DNA of 64,000 nt from Symbiodinium natans (GCA_905221605.1 CAJNDS010000069.1:864001-928000), one strand, 5' to 3'. Counted from the stretch's first letter, positions 21,360 through 32,942 are shown. The notes: generated from the letters alone by a model not told the origin. Numbers and translations are program-made.

Positions 21360-22135
21360 AGTGAGTGAGTGCTGGCACCTGCTCGAAGCAGTGCTGTCCT
21401 AGGCGCCCCTTGTGGCATCTCAGGGGCTCCGCGAACCGTCATTGCCCCTCTGCTTGCAGTTCAAACTGGCAGAGCGCCCCGGACAGACAGGATAGCAGCG
21501 TATCGAACTCGATACGCCACACGGACAGTCCAGAATTGTCGCAAAAGGGAAAGAAAAAACAGAGCACTGAGGCGCATTAGCGTGGTCAAGTCCATCAGGC
21601 CCGCAGGGTCAGGCGCGCGCGCGCGCGCGCGCGCGCGCGCGAACCGAAGGAGTTTTAGTCCACACGCCAAACCGCCGGGAAAGTCTTACTAACTTCGCGG
21701 AGCCACTGCTGGGCCCTGAAGCAGGACTGCACGGCGGACTGCTCGGTGGCAGCGGGCCGCGCCCACCAGATCGATGGCGCCACGCAACTTGCGGCGTCTA
21801 GCCGTAGTCACTTCAGACCTACAGCTCGGGGGCTGGATCGCCATGCGCTTCACACCGCCGCGCACCCAAGCGCAGGCGGACCTCACTCAGTCTGGTCGGA
21901 CACGCACGTGCACAGCAGAGGCGCCTGCAGTGTCTGCTTCTCATGCGCGGGTTGCCCGCTCTTGGGGCACGTCCATGCGCCGCGCAGGCGCACAGGCAAG
22001 GCGGCCTGGATGCGAGCAGTGCTCAGTCTGACCCTAACATGGCTGCGGGCAAAGTATGCCCAGGCTAAGAAGTGGGAATGCTGATGCGCACAGGTCCAAG
22101 TCAGCAGCAGCAAGCCGCGCTGTGACGAGCGCTAC
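21360..22135. other. GC-rich segment without assignable gene
   Basis: This stretch has no telomere-like heptamers and contains a (GC)n dinucleotide run at 21611-21641. Frames of 65-112 codons are open on both strands. The least shadow-like is minus strand about 21461-21600 (LMDLTTLMRLSALFFLSLLR), which is hydrophobic. I see no motif that decides the coding strand. Confidence 0.4.
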
Positions 22136-22139
22136 AATG

Positions 22140-22260
22140 TGGGCCCCCTTACTTATAAATAAGTTAAGATACTTATATAAGCACTTGTACCTAACTTATA
22201 CATAAGTTTGTAAGTTCGCTAGCCAACTTATAAGTGGATTTATACGTTACAAAATGTTGT
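22140..22260. repeat. AT-rich segment with ACTTATAAG-type motifs
   Basis: ACTTAT, TTATAAG and related words recur in both orientations (for example ACTTATAAATAAGTTAAG and CAACTTATAAG). A second such segment at 22,850-23,000 contains two copies of TACTTATMAGCTGGGTACAA about 60 bp apart. They flank 600 bp of GC-richer DNA. They may be decayed AT-rich MITEs related to the element at 20,955. Confidence 0.4.
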
Positions 22261-22374
22261 TTTTGTAGTTAAAAATCATCACGCAGAGCCCGTGTCTTAC
22301 ACGAACTGGTTTTGACCGACAACGGCCACTTCTGACGCGCATTTGAGATATGCAATTATCAGCTGTGTCCAGAA

Positions 22375-22590
22375 TGTATCCCGGGCGTGTCCCGGATGTG
22401 GTTCTGGCATGTGTCCGCATCCTGCTTTTTTTGGCGTGTTCCGCACGTGTCCGCCCCTTTGTGTGGGAGTGTGTCCGGCGTTGCCCAGTGTGTTCCCCTC
22501 TTCTGCCCCATGTGCCCGCTCGTGTGTCCCGGATGTGTCCCCGATGTGTCCCGAATGTGACCCGAATGTGTACCGAACGTTCGACCGTCT
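22375..22590. repeat. Degenerate 13-bp minisatellite
   Basis: Words of the form CCCGNATGTGTNC recur; the clearest run is 22,525-22,575 with CCCGGATGTGTCC, CCGATGTGTCC, CGAATGTGACC and CGAATGTGTACC. Upstream copies are more diverged. Because the unit is close to 12-13 bp and lacks stops in several frames, it creates open frames on both strands (for example GTHSGHIRDTSGTHPGHTSG) that I do not regard as genes. Confidence 0.6.
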
Positions 22591-22849
22591 CTCCAAATCG
22601 CGTCAGCAGAGGCACGTGACAGAAAACTAGTCAAAGTGGTCCGGTCTTGAAGGGCCGCACGTGTCACCATGGCAAAGAGCAAAAAGAGGGAGTAAACGGG
22701 GTCACAAGCCAGACGCTTCGCAAAACACGGCCCGGAACATCAGCTGTGGAACGAACTCCTCGAGACAGCAAAAACCTTCAAAAACATTCGTTCCGACCCT
22801 AAACCCTGCAAAATCCATTAGTTGACAATCACAGGCATGGATCTGATAA

Positions 22850-23010
22850 AAACACTACTTTTAAGCTAAGTTGTATAAGCTACTTATCAGCTGGGTACAA
22901 AACACTTATGACTAACTTATGTCTTTAATAACTACTTATAAGCTGGGTACAAAACACTTGTAACTAAACCATGAACTTATACAGCTTATAAACTATGTTT
23001 GGAAAATTAA
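22850..23010. repeat. AT-rich repeat segment with internal 60-bp duplication
   Basis: Two copies of a block containing ACTTATNAGCTGGGTACAA, then AACACTT and AACTTATG-type words, lie about 62 bp apart (near 22,883 and 22,943). Just beyond, GCATCTGCGTAAACAACCTG is repeated at 23,071 and 23,102 with a 31-bp period. Neither carries a credible coding frame. Confidence 0.5.
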
Positions 23011-23374
23011 AAACTGATTGATAGAGGTCATAAACCAATTTCTAACTGAGGGGCCCCACACTGTAACCCCGCATCTGCGTAAACAACCTGCACCCAAAAC
23101 GCATCTGCGTAAACAACCTGCGCCCCCAAAACAAAACTGCCTATAACCGCATCGGCAGGCGAGTTGCCAACTCGAATCTCACACGCCTTCCGCCGCTGTG
23201 GCCTTGGCCTTGGCCTGGCGCTGCTTGGGAGGAGCGCGCGGGGCCAATGCAGGGAACTCGCCTCGGCAAACATCGCGAAGACCACGAGGATAAGCGAGCC
23301 GCGAGATCGAGGCAGCGAGATCGAGCAAGCAAGAAGGCTTGAGCCAAAACAGCTACGGATGATATCATATGACA

Positions 23375-23490
23375 CATATACAGACATACATACATGCATA
23401 CATACATACCTACGTACATACATACATACATGCATACATACATACATAAATGCATACATACATACCTACACATGTATACGCATATACATG
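23375..23490. repeat. (CATA)n microsatellite
   Basis: CATACATACATG-type tetranucleotide repeat with CCTA and CGTA interruptions. The long Met-Tyr-Val-Cys frame on the minus strand is only a reading of this repeat. Confidence 0.9.
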
Positions 23491-23539
23491 GTATCTGGTA
23501 GTACGCTGCTTGGCTGATTTCGGATACAAATGTTGGGGC

Positions 23540-26110
23540 TGCTTCTTTCGAGTTTTAAGGGTTTAGGGTTTAGCCTAAACCCTACGTAGCTTCCAAACCC
23601 CAAACCTTGAGGGTTTCACCTTCAACCCCGATGAAACACCAGCCGTGGTTGGCGCAAACCCAACCCTAAACACTTGGACCCTAAACCGAAGATTGAGGGA
23701 TGCTTCCGCCTCCGTGGGCCATGAAAGCCTAACCTCCACAAGTAAACCCCCAACTGCACCCCGAGTTCAGGGTTGAGGGTTTGAGGTCTGGGGATCAAGG
23801 TGTAGGGACAGTCTGATATCTCGACAACACCCTCTTCGCGTGGACCGACACTGCACGGTACTTGCATGCGCCCGGAACACAGCTCCCTTGGAACAAGCTC
23901 CGAAACACCAAACCCTTGCACCCCTAAGCATTCGCCACACTCGAATCCCCCGGATCTTCGAATCGAAGCCCCACAACCCTGTCCAGAACTCGAACATGCC
24001 TAGCACAGGAGCCACGACATCTGGCGCACCAATCTTTTCTCGGAACTTCTGAAATCAGTACCCCCTGCCCCTAAACTACCCTAAACCCTCAACGCCGAAA
24101 CCCTAAACCCCTAAACCCCTAAACCCCTGAACCCCTCGACCCCTGAACCCTATCTCTAAGGAAGGCCCAATCAACACCCAACAAACCCTCTTTGTGTCGG
24201 GCGCCTGTCTTCAGAGCTTCCCAAATCCTACACACCAAACCCTACATCCCAACAAGAAGGGATCAGGGGTTAAGGGTTTAAGAATTTGGGGTTTAGGGGT
24301 AGGGTTTAGGGTTTAGGGTTTAGGGCTTAGGGCTTAGGGCTTCGGGTTTGGGGTTTAGGGTTTAGGGTTTAGGGTTTAGGGTTTAGGGTTTAGGGTTTAG
24401 GGTTTCATAGGTCTAAGGAGTTAAGGGCTTTCAAGTTTAAGGGTTTTGGGGTTTAGGCATACTTGGGACAGCGATGGAAGCACCTCCAATGCTAGTTGCA
24501 ACGCACGCTCCCATTGGGCAGAGGCGGCACAAGTGCCTTCGTGGCATCATCGGGTCTAGGGGTTTAGAGGGGTTTAAGGGCTTTAAGGGTTTTAAGGGTT
24601 TTTGGTTTAAGGGCTTTTAAGGGTTCAACAGACAAGGGTCCGGCTTTGGGGCATGGGGCTTAGGGCATGTTGGGGCTTCCGGAGGGCATGCGCCGTGCTC
24701 ATCGGGGTGCCCTGAATCATCCAAAACCGCCGCAGCAGTTCCCAGAATGTTCAGCTGCAGCCCTAACTAAACTCCCGAAATGCCCCCCAAAAAAATCCCA
24801 AAGCCTGAAACCCTATCAGGGACTGCGACTGAAAGGGGGAGAGGATCAGAGTTTCCGGAGGGGAGTTGTGGGAACAGCTTTATCCTGTTTCGCACCTCAG
24901 CGCCCATAAGATTTCAAGCCCGGGTTTTTGGGGTGTGTGTAGGTTATAGGGTTTAGGGTTTATGGCACTTATTGGACTTGATTAGGATGGATAAATGAAG
25001 GTTTATAGGGCTTGTAAGGGCTTTCTGGTTTATAAGGTTTAGGGCCAAAAACTCAAAAGCCCTCCCGCCGTAAACTCTGAAACCCTGAAACCCTGAACTC
25101 TAAGGATCTGAAACCCTGAAACCCTGAAACCCTAAACCCTGAAACCCTAAAACCCTGAAACCCTAAAACCCTGAAACCCTGAAACCCTGAAACCCGAATC
25201 CCTAAGCCCTGAACCCCCATACATAAGCCCTAAGCCCTAAACCTTCAACTCTAAACCTAACCCCTGAGCCCTAAGCCCGTGCTCCCCCGAAATGCGTTAC
25301 TCATTGCCTTGGGCTTTCTGCAAACAAAACATATGCTTGAAGTCTGAAGAAGGAACCTGAAACCCTGAAGGCCCCTGACCCTAAAAACCAAGCCCCTGCA
25401 CCTCCAAACCTTCGGGGTTTAAGGCCTAGGAGTTTAGGCGTCTTGCGGTTTAGGGATGTGGGGATTTGGGGTTCAGGGGAATTCGGGTGTAGGGAGTTAG
25501 GGGTTTAGGGATTTGGCGGTTTTGGGGTTTTAGATTGAGGTTTAGGGCTTCCCCCTAAACCCTAAACCCTGAACCCTAAACCCTAAACCTTCTCCGGAGT
25601 TGGCACCTACCATGGCTGCCCGCGCGCTGGTCCAAGACTGTAGGCGAACAGTCCCCGCCTTCTCAGGGTCCAAACCCCAATAACCTAAACCCTAAGCCGT
25701 AAGGTTAGGCTTCAGAGGTCAGGATCGCTCTGGGGTTCGGATGTAGGACAAGCAGTTGAAGTTCTTGGGCATAGGGCTTTTTTTAGGCTTTAGGGTTTAG
25801 GGTGTTCAGTGTGTAGGGAAGACACCGGCCGGTGGAGGGCTGACGAAGAAGTGGGACCCCAAATATCGACCCGCCAAAGCATAGGAAACCCCTTATGATT
25901 TCATACTTCCATGAGGTACCCGATATTCATTGCTTAGCTGTAGAGAATCCACTGTGTTGCACATATACAACCATACTTCCTAAGGGTACCATAAAAGCAC
26001 AGTAGAGCTGAGACGCAGCTTCATTCTCATCAGATCATGCAACTCCCAGACTTCGACCCCCGGACGCCGGAACGCACATATAGAAACAGATCACCGTCAC
26101 TACGATTAAC
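23540..26110. repeat. Telomere-like heptamer filler with coding islands, block 4
   Basis: Filler in both orientations, with a clean TTTAGGG run at 24352-24410 and a CCCTGAAA-type variant array at 25078-25200. Minus-strand islands lie at 24462-24545 and 24665-24768 (LNILGTAAAVLDDSGHPDEH) and a plus-strand one at 25614-25672 (MAARALVQDCRRTVPAFSGS). The stretch 23,780-24,055 is open on both strands with no decisive sign. The stretch 25,830-26,110 is unique DNA in which I see no feature. Confidence 0.7.
24462..24545 (-). CDS. PPR-like exon island
   Basis: The minus strand reads HEGTCAASAQWERALQLALE and then VLPSLSQVC. The core SAxxxxxQWERALxLxxE resembles the first helix pair of dinoflagellate pentatricopeptide repeats, which often read ISAC-(K/G)GG-QWERAL-LL. 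Only about one repeat is present. PPR proteins bind RNA, usually in plastids or mitochondria, so a link to organelle RNA metabolism is possible but inferred from one motif. An overlapping frame (DDATKALVPPLPNGSVRCN) is also open. Confidence 0.4.
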
Positions 26111-26112
26111 TC

Positions 26113-27738
26113 GGCAACTGCATCGATGGACCGATCAACAGCAAGCTCCCATGCACACGCAACAACACGAAAGGCTGCTGCAACAGCTCTGAGCGGCGCA
26201 TGTTGCTTGCTTGCCTCTGCTTCACGTCTCTTCATCTGGATCAGATGCTAATACATGCAAAGTCAGTAATCTCGTCCTCGGCCAGCAGGACATGCAACTT
26301 TGAGCACGCAAGTACGTGCCTGACGATGCCAAAGCTGATTTGGACGTACCGCCCCTTGCTCTGACCCAGGTCAGTCTGGACTGAAGCTGACGGGCTCAAG
26401 AATCTCGGGATTCACATCCAGACGGGACGCCCGGAAGAAACAGCTGGCTCACAGCAACATGCTATAACTAGGCAGCTGCATCGCTGGACCGATCACACCG
26501 CTCAACAACAAGTTGCAAACGCACGCAACAACTCGATGTTGCACTGAGCGGCGCATGTTGCTTGCTTGCCTCTGCTTCGCGTCTCCTCATCTGGATCAGA
26601 TGCTAATACATGCAAAGTCAGTAATCTCGTCCTCGGCCAGCAGGACATGCAACTTTGAGCACGCAAGTACGTGCCTGACGATGCCAAAGCTGATTTGGAC
26701 GTACCGCCCCTTGCTCTGACCCAGGTCAGTCTGGACTGAAGCTGACGGGCTCAAGAATCTCGGGATTCACATCCAGACGGGACGCCCGGAAGAAACAGCT
26801 GGCTCACAGCAACATGCTATAACTAGGCAGCTGCATCGCTGGACCGATCACACCGCTTTACAACAAGTTGCAAACGCACGCAACAACTCGATGTTGCACT
26901 GAGCGGCGCATGTTGCTTGCTTGCCTCTGCTTCGCGTCTCCTCATCTGGATCAGATGCTAATACATGCAAAGTCAGTAATCTCGTCCTCGGCCAGCAGGA
27001 CATGCAACTTTGAGCACGCAAGTACGTGCCTGACGATGCCAAAGCTGATTTGGACGTACCGCCCCTTGCTCTGACCCAGGTCAGTCTGGACTGAAGCTGA
27101 CGGGCTCAAGAATCTCGGGATTCACATCCAGACGGGACGCCCGGAAGAAACAGCTGGCTCACAGCAACATGCTATAACTAGGCAGCTGCATCGCTGGACC
27201 GATCACACCGCTTTACAACAAGTTGCAAACGCACGCAACAACACGATGTTGCACTGAGCGGCGCATGTTGCTTGCTTGCCTCTGCTTCGCGTCTCTTCAT
27301 ATGGATCAGATGCTAATACATGCAAAGTCAGTAATCTCGTCCTCGGCCAGCAGGACATGCAACTTTGAGCACGCAAGTACGTGCCTGACGATGCCAAAGC
27401 TGATTTGGACGTACCGCCCCTTGCTCTGACCCAGGTCAGTCTGGACTGAAGCTGACGGGCTCAAGAATCTCGGGATTCACATCCAGACGGGACGCCCGGA
27501 AGAAACAGCTGGCTCACAGCAACATGCTATAACTAGGCAGCTGCATCGCTGGACCGATCACACGACAAAACAGCAAGCTGCCAAGCACACGCCACAACAC
27601 GAAAGGCTGCTGCAACAGCACCGCAGCGGCGCATGCTTGCCTCTGCTTCACGTCTCCTCATCTGGATCAGTTGCTAATACATGCAAAGTTAGTAAGCTCG
27701 TCCTCGGCCAGCAGGACATGCAATTTTGAGCACGCGAG
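26113..27738. repeat. 355-bp satellite, four full copies and one partial
   Basis: Units start at GGCAGCTGCATCGCTGGACC at 26471, 26826, 27181 and 27536, exactly 355 bp apart. A more diverged first unit begins with GGCAACTGCATCGATGG at 26113. The last copy is truncated near 27738, where telomere-like filler resumes. The three central units are almost identical, with a few substitutions such as CTCAACAACAAG against CTTTACAACAAG, suggesting recent amplification or gene conversion. Each unit yields the same short open frames on both strands (64 and 68 codons). They end in every unit and lack a plausible product, so I treat them as satellite. I found no tRNA, 5S or snRNA signature in the unit. Confidence 0.9.
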
Positions 27739-28800
27739 CCTGTCCCCTTGAGTTGTGTCATTCGGAATCCTGGTGCTTGTAGCCCTGGCTTCTGCCCTGT
27801 GTTGATATACCCCAACCCTGAACCCCTAAACTCCTGTGCCGCATCGCCCATGAAGCTAGACCCTAAACCTGCAGCCTTAAACCCCGAAACCCCCGAAACT
27901 CGAAACTCTGAGCATCAAAGACCTAAACCTCCGAAAACACTGGTGCTTAAGGGGTCTAGGGTTGAAATTTAGGGTTAGGGTTCAGGGTTAGGATTTAGGG
28001 TTAGGAATTAGGGTTTAGAGACGTTGATATAGCGTGCCAGTAAGAAAAAGGGCCGTAATTGTGATTTGTGAATGTTGATGCCTTCAAGGTAGAAGGGACT
28101 AGGGTGCAAGGCGCCAGGACTCTCAGGGCTTAGGATAAAGGGTTGAGGGTTGAGGGTTTAGGGTTTAGGGCTTGGGTTGTGGTGCTACAGACCCTAAACC
28201 CTAAACCCGTTAAGGTACAGCCCTGCCTGCACCCAGAGAGTCAGAGCGGCCTGTCGCGCAAGCGGCGTCCATGAGGGTTTATAGATGCTTCCATCATTGG
28301 GATACTTATCAAGGTAGCCCTTTTCGGGTTTGGGGGTTCGGGTTTACACAACGACTCTTCAGGCCTACAACCTTCAATGCCCTTGGTGCAAGCCAAGATA
28401 CCCAAACTACCCAGTAATCCAACAACCCTCAATAGGGTTTGGGGTGCAAGCTGGCACCTGCCACGCAGCCGCCGTGCTGCATGCACCGAGACTGGCGCTG
28501 AGTACCGACATGGCGCAGCCCTCCTGCACGTTGAGGGTTAGGGGAGCTTAGAGGAAAATAAGACCCTTAACAAGGATTCGTAAGGCCTAGTAATGGTTCG
28601 CAAAGGCTCAAAAAGGGCAATAAGCAAGGGCTGATCGAGTTAAGGGCTTAAGGCAGGTCCCACTTTCTCTGGCAGCCCTTGCAGTTTCAGGTTTAGGGAA
28701 CCCTAAACCCCTAAAACCCTAAACTTCCCCCAAAACAGCCCCCAAACAACACCCAAAGCCGCCAAACCTCAACCCAAAACCCTAAACCCCTAAACACAAC

Positions 28801-28870
28801 CCTTTCACGGCCTCGGAGAGAAGCCGCGCTGCGCGTTGCCACTTTGCCACCCGGCTCAGGGCGCTGACTA
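28801..28870 (-). CDS. PPR-like exon island
   Basis: The minus strand reads VSALSRVAKWQRAARLLSEA and then VKGL. This matches the dinoflagellate PPR helix pattern (ISAxxxxxxWQRALxLLxEM) better than the island at 24,462. Roughly two thirds of one 35-residue repeat is visible before the filler. A third weaker example is minus strand near 20,390-20,460. The three may be exons of one long-intron gene or scattered relics. Confidence 0.45.
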
Positions 28871-29652
28871 AAGCCTTTTGTTAGGGTTTCGGGTTTTGGG
28901 TTGAGGGTTTCGGGCTCAGGGTTTTAAGGCTTAGGGTTTAGAGCTTGGGGGGTTGCAGGTCTAGGGTTGATTTCAGGGTCTGTGGGTCTTGGGGGACGTA
29001 ATGTTTTTGGTTGAGAGCTTCGAGGTTGCTTGCTGAACGGCCAGGGAGTAGTTTAAAGTGCTAGGCTTCGGGGATTGGTCCTTTAAGGGCTTCTTGGCTC
29101 CTCCCTGAACCCTAAACCCTATCCTCGACCTCTGAGCTTCTGGGCCACGGGTTTGTGAACCAAACCTGAGGACATGCTTATTGGTGACAGTCACCCTTCT
29201 TCCTTCACTACCCTACATACTTCCCACACTTCTTTTGCTCTACACCCCAAACTCCAAACACTACACCCTCGGTTTAGGGTTCAGGGTTTAGGGTTCAGGG
29301 TCCAGGGTTTAGGGTTTCGGGTTTCGGGTTAAGGGTTAAGGGTGCAGGGTTTAGGGTTTCGGGTTGTTAAGGGTTTAGGGTTAAGGGTTAAGGGTTAAGG
29401 GTTTAGGGTTTAGGGTTTAGGGTTTAGGGTTTAAGGCCTCACGCCTGAACCCCAAGTCCAGGCTACCACACGGAGTGTCCGTGGCTGTCGCTGTGCAACC
29501 TGCAAGGTCATGGCCATGAAGCCCAGAACCCTAAGCCCTGAACCTACACCCTGAACCCTAAATCCTAAACCCTGGTTTAGGGTTTAGGGTTTCGGGTGCT
29601 TGACATTCTAGGAGCTCGATAACCACAGAGACCCTCTGAACGCAGCACTCAC

Positions 29653-29702
29653 CTTGGAAGGCAAGATGCAACACCGCGAAGCACCGAACCATGTATTCAA
29701 GG
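29653..29702 (-). CDS. Exon-like island with consensus donor
   Basis: The minus strand reads EYMVRCFAVLHLAFQ up to CCAAG|GTGAGT, a textbook 5' splice site (GT at 29652-29651). The piece is short and hydrophobic. It shows that canonical GT donors occur on this strand in the mosaic. Confidence 0.4.
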
Positions 29703-30222
29703 CCTTAGGCTTAGGGTTAAGGTCTTAGGGTTTACGGTTCAAGGTTTTGTGATTCCGAGCTTGGCGCTTAGGGTTTAGGGTTTAAGGATTAATTGGGTTT
29801 GAAGCTGTGTTTAAGAGAATGAACCCAGTGTTCCTTCACACCCGAAGCCGTAAACCCTAACACTAAAACCCCCTCAACACCCTCCCCACACCCCACACCC
29901 CACCTTAGCGCAAAATATCCCTACACCCTCAGAGGACAAAAACCCTCAACCGCCCGAACCCTTATCCTAACCCCTAAATCCCGCCCTAAATCTCCAATAG
30001 CTCTAGACCCTAAGTCCGAAGTCCCCAAAGCCCTTCACCCCCTTTCCTAAGTCCCAAAAGGCCTAAACCTAAACCCCAAACCCTTCACACCCCCCAAGGA
30101 GCCCTCGACGAAGCAAAAGATTCGAACCTCCGGTTAGCAGCAGAGCCGAGGAGACTGAGGATGGCGGCCTCGGCCAGGGTTGAGGGTTGAGGGTTGAGTG
30201 TTGAGGATTGAGGGTTTAGGGT

Positions 30223-30261
<39 letters not shown>

Positions 30262-31071
30262 GGTTTATTCGGGACTTTGGGGCGCTTTCGTAGGCTTGTG
30301 GGGTTTTGCAGCGATTAGGTTCGAGGCGTTGGGGCTTAGGGTTTGGGTGGAGGACAAGGATCCCCGCAACTAAAGAGTGGAGACCTTTTCAGTCAGTAAG
30401 CCGGTGCGAACTTTTGAACAGCGCCCGGTCAGACAGACATCTGTACGGGCGCCATCCTCCTCAGCTCCTTTCCCCTAGCTGGAACTAGCTTGCTTGGCAA
30501 GAGCTCAGGAACAGCGCCCGGTCGGGCAGACAGCCATCCTCCTTAGGCCCTGCAGATGAAAATATGTCTATATACATCTCTATATATATATATATACATA
30601 TATATATATAGATGGCCACTTCTCGAAAATATGGTCCTTCTCGGGGCTACTATGAATAGAGGGATACTGAGAAAGGGACCCAACAACTTAGTGTTTCATC
30701 AGGGTTGAGGGTTTAGAGTTCGAGCGTCTCTGACTAAGTCCGGGACCCATCGTCCGCGATGCGCGAAGGTACCTGGGTAGTCGAGATTGGAACTTCAAGG
30801 CTTAGTGTTCAGGGAGGTTAGGGGTTAGGGCGGCTTAGGGTTTAGGATGGTTTAGGGTGGTTTTGGGTTTGTGGTTTACGCACCCCAACCCTGAACCCTA
30901 AACCAAAACACCCTAAACCCTAATCTCTGAACCCTAAAGGCTCCTCTCGCGCCCCGGCCTTACACTTCAGAGACTTTGGCAAAGCACTCAATGCCCGAAG
31001 CCCGAAAGCCCCCAAAACAACTAAACCTTACACCCTGAACCCGTACACCCTAAGCCCACTACTCCAAACCT

Positions 31072-31149
31072 GATGAGGCTGAGGAAATGGCTGATCACAA
31101 TGTTGAGGCACACCTGCAGCTTCTGCACAGGTGTGAGAACAGAGCCTAG
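31072..31149 (+). CDS. Exon-like island with stop
   Basis: The frame reads DEAEEMADHNVEAHLQLLHR, then CENRA and TAG (31147-31149). The acidic-to-basic helical pattern is that of a genuine protein. The flanks are telomere-like. The family is unknown. Confidence 0.45.
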   Translation, partial: DEAEEMADHNVEAHLQLLHRCENRA

Positions 31150-31178
31150 GAAGCTGAGAGTTTAGAGTTTACAAAGCC

Positions 31179-31436
31179 ATGATACGAACATTAGGGTCTA
31201 GGGATTCGAGGCGCGGGCTTCTGTGGTTGCTGATTTTAAGCTTTCGAGGGCGCGTCAAGCATCGAATGCCGAACAACCCCAACCAGAACCGATTTCGTGC
31301 CATACCTGAACATTGGCGAGAAATGCATAGGCGAGTAAAGGATTTAGCTTACTGGGTCGAGCGGTTGAATTACTTCCGACTCCAAACACGGGTGAAGGTC
31401 CCGCCAAACTCTCCCTGCCCCGCAGCCCAGAGGTAG
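31179..31436 (+). CDS. Basic 85-codon ORF or exon
   Basis: The later part of this plus-strand frame (from an internal ATG at 31266) reads MPNNPNQNRFRAIPEHWREM, then HRRVKDLAYWVERLNYFRLQ and a short tail to TAG. It is basic and helical with no heptamer-derived codons; the first 25 codons include filler. It might be a small nucleic-acid-binding protein or an exon. No family is recognised. Confidence 0.4.
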   Translation: MIRTLGSRDSRRGLLWLLILSFRGRVKHRMPNNPNQNRFRAIPEHWREMHRRVKDLAYWVERLNYFRLQTRVKVPPNSPCPAAQR

Positions 31437-31693
31437 TCCAGGAACTTGCGTGATGTGACTAAGGCTCGGAATATCTTGTTTGCGCCTTCATCTAAATCAA
31501 TCTTTCACTCCCAAGCTACACCGTCCTAAGTACCCGAAACCCTTAAAAACGGCAGACCGTAAGCTCACACATAGGCAGTTCTCGAAATTACGGTCCGTGC
31601 TGGGCTTTGAATACCGAGCCAAACCCGAAACCCCAAACCCAAAAGACAAAAACCTAAGCCCTAAATCCCCAGACCCTAAACCCTAAACCCCAC

Positions 31694-31774
31694 ATGAGCC
31701 AGGCCACGGTGTCTGGCAGAGGCCCGGAGCGGAAGGCCTCCGAACAGAGGAAGACCATGATTCATGAAGTTTAG
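31694..31774 (+). CDS. Small ORF or first exon
   Basis: An ATG at 31694 opens MSQATVSGRGPERKASEQRK and TMIHEV before TAG at 31772-31774. It lies between CCCTAAA and TTTAGGG blocks. It is hydrophilic and too short to assign. Confidence 0.3.
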   Translation: MSQATVSGRGPERKASEQRKTMIHEV

Positions 31775-31878
31775 GGTTTGGGTCTGGGGTTTGGGGTTTA
31801 GGGTTAAGGGTTTGGGTTTGGGGGGTTTAGGGTTTAAGGTTTAGGGTTTAGGGTTTGGGGCTTAGCGTTCTCTTGCAG

Positions 31879-32007
31879 AGCTTCGGAGAGAGAGTTCGAA
31901 ACGACTTGGGGGCTGTAGGGCTGCACAACAGCACCCTGGCACTGTGCACATATGCGCACTGCGTAGGGCCAGCTCTCGACATGATGGCTCCGTTTTGGGC
32001 ACCCTAA
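31879..32007 (+). CDS. Exon-like island with strong acceptor and stop
   Basis: GCGTTCTCTTGCAG (AG at 31877-31878) is a consensus 3' splice site. The frame that follows reads SFGERVRNDLGAVGLHNSTL, then ALCTYAHCVGPALDMMAPFW and TAA (32005-32007). Acceptor, frame and stop agree, making this one of the best plus-strand exon candidates. The product is not recognised. Confidence 0.5.
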   Translation, partial: SFGERVRNDLGAVGLHNSTLALCTYAHCVGPALDMMAPFWAP

Positions 32008-32942
32008 ACCAAAACCCTCATCTCTGAACCCTAACCCTGACTACACCCTAAATATGGTGGAATCCTTATCCCGCAACCTTGTAAGGGACCCTCCCGCCCC
32101 GTTAACGCCCGATGCCCTCTACGGAGCTGTAGCCTGGTCCAGCAGCCAGGCCGCCTGCCACGGTTGGGGTGCTATTTGCGGCTAGGGCTTAGGGTTTAGG
32201 GTGTAGGGTTTAGGGCTTCGGGTTCAGGGTCTCGGTTGAAGGTTTAGGGCTTTAGGTTTGTGGAAGCCTCAGAGCATCTTGAGATTTTCGGCGGTGAGGT
32301 CTTGTCTGCAAGCACAACTCCGGCAGAGCTTGAGACCGACCTACCCAGGAACCTCCGCAACTATGGTTTAAGATTCCATAAGTATGGGGCTGTGGGGGAT
32401 GAGGGTATCCTCCCTTCGCACTAAGTTTAATTTTCCCTTTGGGGTTTCCTATCAACCACAGCGCTATGTGGTTAGGCCTCCAAGATTGTGGACTCCTTCT
32501 TGATCTTTGAGGCATAAAGGCCCGTAGTGTGATAGGAACCTCACACAGACCCTAAACCCTAAACCCTAAACCCCCGACAGCTGCCCTAAAACTTCGGGGG
32601 AACTTATCCATGTTCGGGATGAGGAGGGCTGAGAGTCTTGGGGTTCATCGTTGCATTCAACTTCCGAGCAAAGCGGGCAGTCAGAGCTTGCAGACCAACC
32701 TGGCTCCAACGAGCAGTCCTCTGACACCCACCTCTGGGCGGAGGCGGAGAGGTCCGGGGCTGCGGCTTCGAACCCCAAGAGCTCGTCCCAGAGTTCTCTG
32801 AAGCAGTTGTGTTCGTACCCGGGGGAGGGGGAGGAGATCTAAGGTTGTTTTCGATCTTGGGAACAGCTGGCACCATGTGCAAAGGGGAAGTTGTCAGTGT
32901 AGCACCTTCTCCCAAGTTCTCACTCCCTATCCCTGACTGTCG

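Noticed and set aside
22247-22682. Overlapping 90-120-codon genes at the minisatellite
   Set aside because: Stop-free frames on both strands are expected from the CCCGNATGTGTNC repeat and have no independent coding sign.
23028-23517. A 110-143-codon membrane protein on the minus strand
   Set aside because: Its N-terminal half is the (CATA)n microsatellite read as Met-Tyr-Val-Cys. The remainder is equally open on the plus strand.
26513-27429. Repeated 64-68-codon genes in the satellite
   Set aside because: The identical frames on both strands are a by-product of the 355-bp unit. No motif or start context supports them.
26113-27738. A CRISPR array
   Set aside because: The repeats are 355 bp, contiguous and without spacers, and the window is eukaryotic. 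No array of short repeats with unique spacers occurs anywhere.
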